Positions 61,159-64,000 of a stretch of DNA of 64,000 bases are shown piece after piece. Both the position numbers and the translations under genes were made by a program. Below the pieces are notes generated by a model. It did no database searches. It worked only from the letters and a program-made list of their open reading frames with translations, and had not been told where the DNA came from. Origin of the DNA: an uncultured Pseudodesulfovibrio sp. GTDB taxonomy: Bacteria > Desulfobacterota > Desulfovibrionia > Desulfovibrionales > Desulfovibrionaceae. The first letter of the stretch is position 1, and every line of letters begins with the position of its first letter. The stretch covers positions 506,001 to 570,000 of the forward strand of contig NZ_OY782498.1 in the NCBI RefSeq assembly GCF_963677845.1, given 5' to 3'.

Positions 61159-62301
61159 TTAGAGATTCTTCAGAAGTATGTCCCCGAATTCCTGACAGCC
61201 GACTTGAGTGGCGCCGCTGATTTGCGTTGCGAGGTCCACCGTGACTTTTTTGTCGGTCAAGGCAGTTTCCACGGCTTGGTGAATGAGTGCAGCCGCTTCA
61301 TGCCAACCGATGTGTTCAAGCATCATGGCACCGGACAAGATAAGTGAACCGGGGTTGGCCATGTCTTTGCCCGCAATGGTCGGAGCCGTGCCGTGCGTGG
61401 GCTCGAAGAAAGCCAGATTGTCGCCCATATTGACGCCGGGAGCGAGGCCGAGACCTCCAACCTGTGCAGCGAGTGCATCAGAAATGTAGTCGCCGTTGAG
61501 GTTGGTGGTTGCGAGAACCGAATACTGTTCGGGGTACATGAGCGCATTTTGGAACATGGCGTCGGCAATGCGATCCTTGAGGATGACGCCGGAACCTTCT
61601 TCGCCTTCGCGTATGACTTTGCCTGTATACTCTTCGTCAGCCAATTCATATCCCCAAGCACGGAAGCCGCCTTCGGTATATTTCATAATATTGCCTTTGT
61701 GGACGAGAGTGACAGACGGCTTGCCCTCGGCAATAGCATAATCAAGAGCCTTTTTAACAAGACGTTTGGAACCGGCAGGGGTGATGGGCTTGATGCCTAT
61801 GCCAGCAGAAGGATCGATTTTGGCACCGAATTCGTCCACCAGAAACTCGATTAATTTCTTGGCTTCCGGTGTGGCGGACTGGTATTCAATACCGGCGTAG
61901 ACATCCTCGGTGTTTTCGCGGAAAACAACCATGTCAACAAGGTCGGGCCGTTTGACTGGGGATTCAATTCCTTTGAAATATTTGATGGGCCGGATGCAGG
62001 CATAGAGGTCGAAGACCTGACGCATAGTTACGTTCAGGCTGCGGAACCCTTCGCCAACAGGAGTGTTGAGCGGGCCTTTCATGGCGAGGTCGGCCTTGGC
62101 GAGCGTGTCCATGGTGGCCTTGGGCAGGTGTTCACCGGTTTCGGCGTAGGCTTTTTCTCCGGCCAGCAGGAGTTGCCAGTCGAGAGCTTTGTCTGTGCCG
62201 TAAGCTTTTTCCACGGCAGCGTCGAGGACCGGACGACCGGCTTTCCATACTTCGGGGCCGATGCCGTCCCCTTCGATGTAATATACAGTTTTTGTTGCCA
62301 A
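61159..62301 (-). CDS. icd: Isocitrate dehydrogenase (NADP type)
   Basis: 380 aa, starting at a TTG with AAGGAGG six bases upstream. Y-I-E-G-D-G-I-G-P-E-V near residue 8, the substrate loop R-S-L-N-V-T-M-R-Q near residue 87 (phosphorylatable Ser motif), R-E-N-T-E-D-V-Y-A-G near residue 128, D-R-I-A-D-A near residue 230, and G-T-A-P near residue 300. Supplies 2-oxoglutarate for amino acid synthesis in the incomplete TCA cycle of these bacteria. Divergent from the sirtuin gene. Confidence 0.95.
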   Translation of the reverse strand: MATKTVYYIEGDGIGPEVWKAGRPVLDAAVEKAYGTDKALDWQLLLAGEKAYAETGEHLPKATMDTLAKADLAMKGPLNTPVGEGFRSLNVTMRQVFDLYACIRPIKYFKGIESPVKRPDLVDMVVFRENTEDVYAGIEYQSATPEAKKLIEFLVDEFGAKIDPSAGIGIKPITPAGSKRLVKKALDYAIAEGKPSVTLVHKGNIMKYTEGGFRAWGYELADEEYTGKVIREGEEGSGVILKDRIADAMFQNALMYPEQYSVLATTNLNGDYISDALAAQVGGLGLAPGVNMGDNLAFFEPTHGTAPTIAGKDMANPGSLILSGAMMLEHIGWHEAAALIHQAVETALTDKKVTVDLATQISGATQVGCQEFGDILLKNL

Positions 62302-62461
62302 AGGGAGCCTCCTTATTCGAGGGCGTAGCGGGGTGAGCGCGAAATGCGGAAACGGACTATGACGTTTATTCGGTGAGATTGCAAGTCGAGTCCTTAGCCT
62401 TCAGATGCTGTTTGTGTGCAAAATTTCCAATAAATCAAATTGTTACAAGTGGGTATAGGAT

Positions 62462-63211
62462 ATGGTGCAGGCAAGTATGGAAATGGTGAAAGCATTACTT
62501 GATGGAAGCAAGAATGTGGTCGCACTGACCGGAGCGGGAGTTTCGGCAGAGAGCGGAGTGCCTACATTCCGAGGCCGTGATGGATTATGGAAGAATCACA
62601 GGCCGGAAGATCTGGCAAGGGCTGACGCCTTTTTCCAACATCCTGAACTGGTGTGGGAATTTTATAATTGGCGGCGAGAATTAGTGAGTGAGTGTGTGCC
62701 TAATCCGGCACATTTGGCCCTTGCGGAAATGGAACGACAGGTGCCGAATTTTCTTCTGATTACGCAAAATGTCGATGGATTGCATGCAAAAGCCGGAAGC
62801 CGAAAGCTTATGGAGATGCATGGGAGTTTGTGGCAGGTCAAATGCACGATGTGCACCCATGTTCATGAAGATAGATCGACGTTGCCGGAATTGCCTGAAT
62901 GTCCCGTGTGCGGTCATTTGCTGAGGCCTGGTGTGGTCTGGTTTGGCGAACCGCTCGTGCCGGGAGTGCTGAAGGTCGCCATTGATCAAATCAGTAAGGC
63001 AGATGTTTTTTTGTCTATTGGTACATCAAATCTGGTGCAGCCAGCAGCATCTTTTTATCAGTTGGCCAAGGACCATGGCGCTGTGACAGTGGAGATCAAT
63101 TTGGAGCCGACGCCGAATACCGGGCTGATGGATTTCGCTTTGCATGGAGAGGCGGGCAAAATACTCCCTGAGTTGGTGGTCGGAATGCAGGATCGTGGTT
63201 TGCACGATTAA
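62462..63211 (+). CDS. cobB: NAD-dependent protein deacylase (sirtuin)
   Basis: 249 aa. G-A-G-V-S-A-E-S-G-V-P-T-F-R-G near residue 20 binds NAD, Q-N-V-D-G-L-H near residue 99 contains the catalytic region, H-G-S-L near residue 118 the catalytic His, and C-T-M-C...C-P-V-C the zinc site. The segment F-Y-N-W-R-R has Tyr and Arg three apart, the class III signature seen in SIRT5 and CobB, suggesting action on acidic acyl-lysines such as succinyl-lysine. The stop overlaps the convergent GGDEF gene. Confidence 0.93.
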   Translation: MVQASMEMVKALLDGSKNVVALTGAGVSAESGVPTFRGRDGLWKNHRPEDLARADAFFQHPELVWEFYNWRRELVSECVPNPAHLALAEMERQVPNFLLITQNVDGLHAKAGSRKLMEMHGSLWQVKCTMCTHVHEDRSTLPELPECPVCGHLLRPGVVWFGEPLVPGVLKVAIDQISKADVFLSIGTSNLVQPAASFYQLAKDHGAVTVEINLEPTPNTGLMDFALHGEAGKILPELVVGMQDRGLHD

Positions 63212-64000
63212 TCATAGAAGATGACCCTGTTGCGGCCTTCATGTTTAGCCTCGTACAGACTTTTGTCCGCTCTTCGGAGTAGTTCTTCCATACTGATTGT
63301 GTGTGAACCCGTTCCGGCAACACCAATGCTGACGGTGTAAAAAATATCACCTTTGTCGGTCCTTACTTTAGATGCGGCGATACGTCTGCGCAATCGTTCT
63401 GCCACAATAATGGCACCACCAAGGTCGGAGTCAGGCAACAGGATGGCAAATTCTTCTCCGCCAAGACGGGTGAATAGGTCCTTGTCTCGGAGGATTCTAC
63501 GACAGTCATGGGCAAAGGTTTGCAATACGGCATCGCCTGCATCATGACCATATGTGTCGTTGACCTTTTTGAAATGATCAAGGTCAATCATGAGCAGGGC
63601 ATTTCCTGCCATTTTTCTGTTTTCATTTTCCATGATGTCTTCGCCCAGCCGAAAAAATTCACTTCTGGAAAGTGCACCGGTCAGATCATCTGTTGTTGCC
63701 AATTGAATCAGGCGTGCTTCTTCGGCTTTTTGTTTTGAGATATCATCAATGACCCAGAGAACTCCTTTGTTGAGGTCTATGGGATTTTCTGTGTCCACAG
63801 CTTGTCCTGAAAGCGAGCACCATATAGCTGTATTGTCCTTTCTGCGTAGGCGATATTCAATATGAATTTGTGCCCCCTCGGCCAATGAGGAAAAGTGTAT
63901 GTCTCCAAATTCATGATAATTTTTTTCAGAAAGATGAAGTTCACGGACATCGAGTCCGCGCATGTCATCGGGTGAATCATAGCCGAACATTTCAGCCATG
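63208..64000 (-). CDS. PAS-GGDEF diguanylate cyclase (5' end outside window)
   Basis: At least 263 aa, the frame reaching the right edge; a PAS domain is entered in mid-motif (M-A-E-M-F-G-Y-D-S-P), so the true start and probably sensor domains lie beyond the window. The PAS fold covers residues 1-85 (I-E-Y-R-L-R-R-K-D-N-T-A-I-W), then a GGDEF domain with T-D-D-L-T-G-A-L-S-R, R-L-G-G-E-E-F and an R-D-K-D inhibitory site five residues before it. It should be active and product-inhibited. Confidence 0.9.
   Translation of the reverse strand, partial: MAEMFGYDSPDDMRGLDVRELHLSEKNYHEFGDIHFSSLAEGAQIHIEYRLRRKDNTAIWCSLSGQAVDTENPIDLNKGVLWVIDDISKQKAEEARLIQLATTDDLTGALSRSEFFRLGEDIMENENRKMAGNALLMIDLDHFKKVNDTYGHDAGDAVLQTFAHDCRRILRDKDLFTRLGGEEFAILLPDSDLGGAIIVAERLRRRIAASKVRTDKGDIFYTVSIGVAGTGSHTISMEELLRRADKSLYEAKHEGRNRVIFYD

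Overview
The window looks like a chromosomal segment of a marine sulfate-reducing bacterium of the Desulfovibrionales (Desulfovibrio / Pseudodesulfovibrio type). The grounds are a periplasmic [NiFe] hydrogenase (small-subunit gene first, Tat signal), an aro/trp supraoperon that enters the shikimate pathway through ADH synthase and type II 3-dehydroquinate synthase, many GGDEF and cyclic-nucleotide-binding proteins, and moderate GC. The genus assignment is inference from gene content and was not tested by alignment. I saw no rRNA, tRNA, CRISPR array or insertion sequence.

Layout. 1-10.9 kb (minus): one aromatic amino acid supraoperon, aroA'-aroB'-pheA-aroA-tyrA-trpE-trpG-trpD-trpC-trpF-trpB (trpB runs off the left edge). 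11.3-13.1 kb (plus): amt-glnK behind a sigma-54-like promoter. 13.3-16.8 kb: two solute-binding-like proteins flanking a MarR/MFS pair. 17-19.4 kb (minus): panC-panD-metK. 19.7-28.9 kb: a TPR protein with two degenerate GGDEF-like regions, tandem CNB proteins, an M48 protease, a LysR regulator, a DUF2975/XRE pair and small membrane or PH-domain proteins. 27-30.2 kb also carries modular intergenic repeats and a large perfect hairpin. 30.2-32.2 kb (minus): groES-groEL. 32.5-37 kb: an OlsF-like bifunctional acyltransferase, a DsbA-like thiol protein and a divergent yhhQ/queF queuosine pair. 37.1-39.1 kb: an AT-rich three-gene island of overlapping genes (pentapeptide-repeat membrane protein, nucleotidyltransferase, small protein), followed by the remains of a LOG-family gene. 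39.5-44.5 kb: parvulin, LOG, threonine aldolase, SGNH hydrolase, flavin-binding protein and NhaA. 44.4-49.4 kb (minus): the conserved rpmH-rnpA-yidD-yidC-jag-mnmE block. 49.6-54.6 kb: LUD and UPF0280 proteins, a GNAT, a CRP-like protein and a PAS-GGDEF protein. 55-60 kb: hynBA with its maturation protease and HypC nearby. 60-64 kb: a methyltransferase, icd, a sirtuin and a second PAS-GGDEF protein (truncated by the right edge).

The strongest new signal is regulatory. The aromatic supraoperon appears to carry two ribosome-mediated attenuators in series. The first is a 31-codon leader peptide ahead of aroA' with the run F-T-F-W-Y-W-Y, followed by an intrinsic terminator and a competing antiterminator. 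The second lies between tyrA and trpE and has no leader peptide of its own: the last codons of tyrA itself (W-W-W-R-N-E-T-S-stop) seem to do that job, because an 8-nt segment two bases after the tyrA stop is exactly complementary to the 5' arm of the terminator that follows. This would let the whole pathway respond to Phe/Tyr/Trp supply while the trp half responds to Trp alone. Other points worth a look are a structured leader upstream of hynB, a possible structured RNA near nhaA, rnpA with no ATG/GTG/TTG start for its conserved N-terminus, a PII protein without Tyr51, a shared upstream element in front of two unrelated small membrane-protein genes, and the AT-rich three-gene island.
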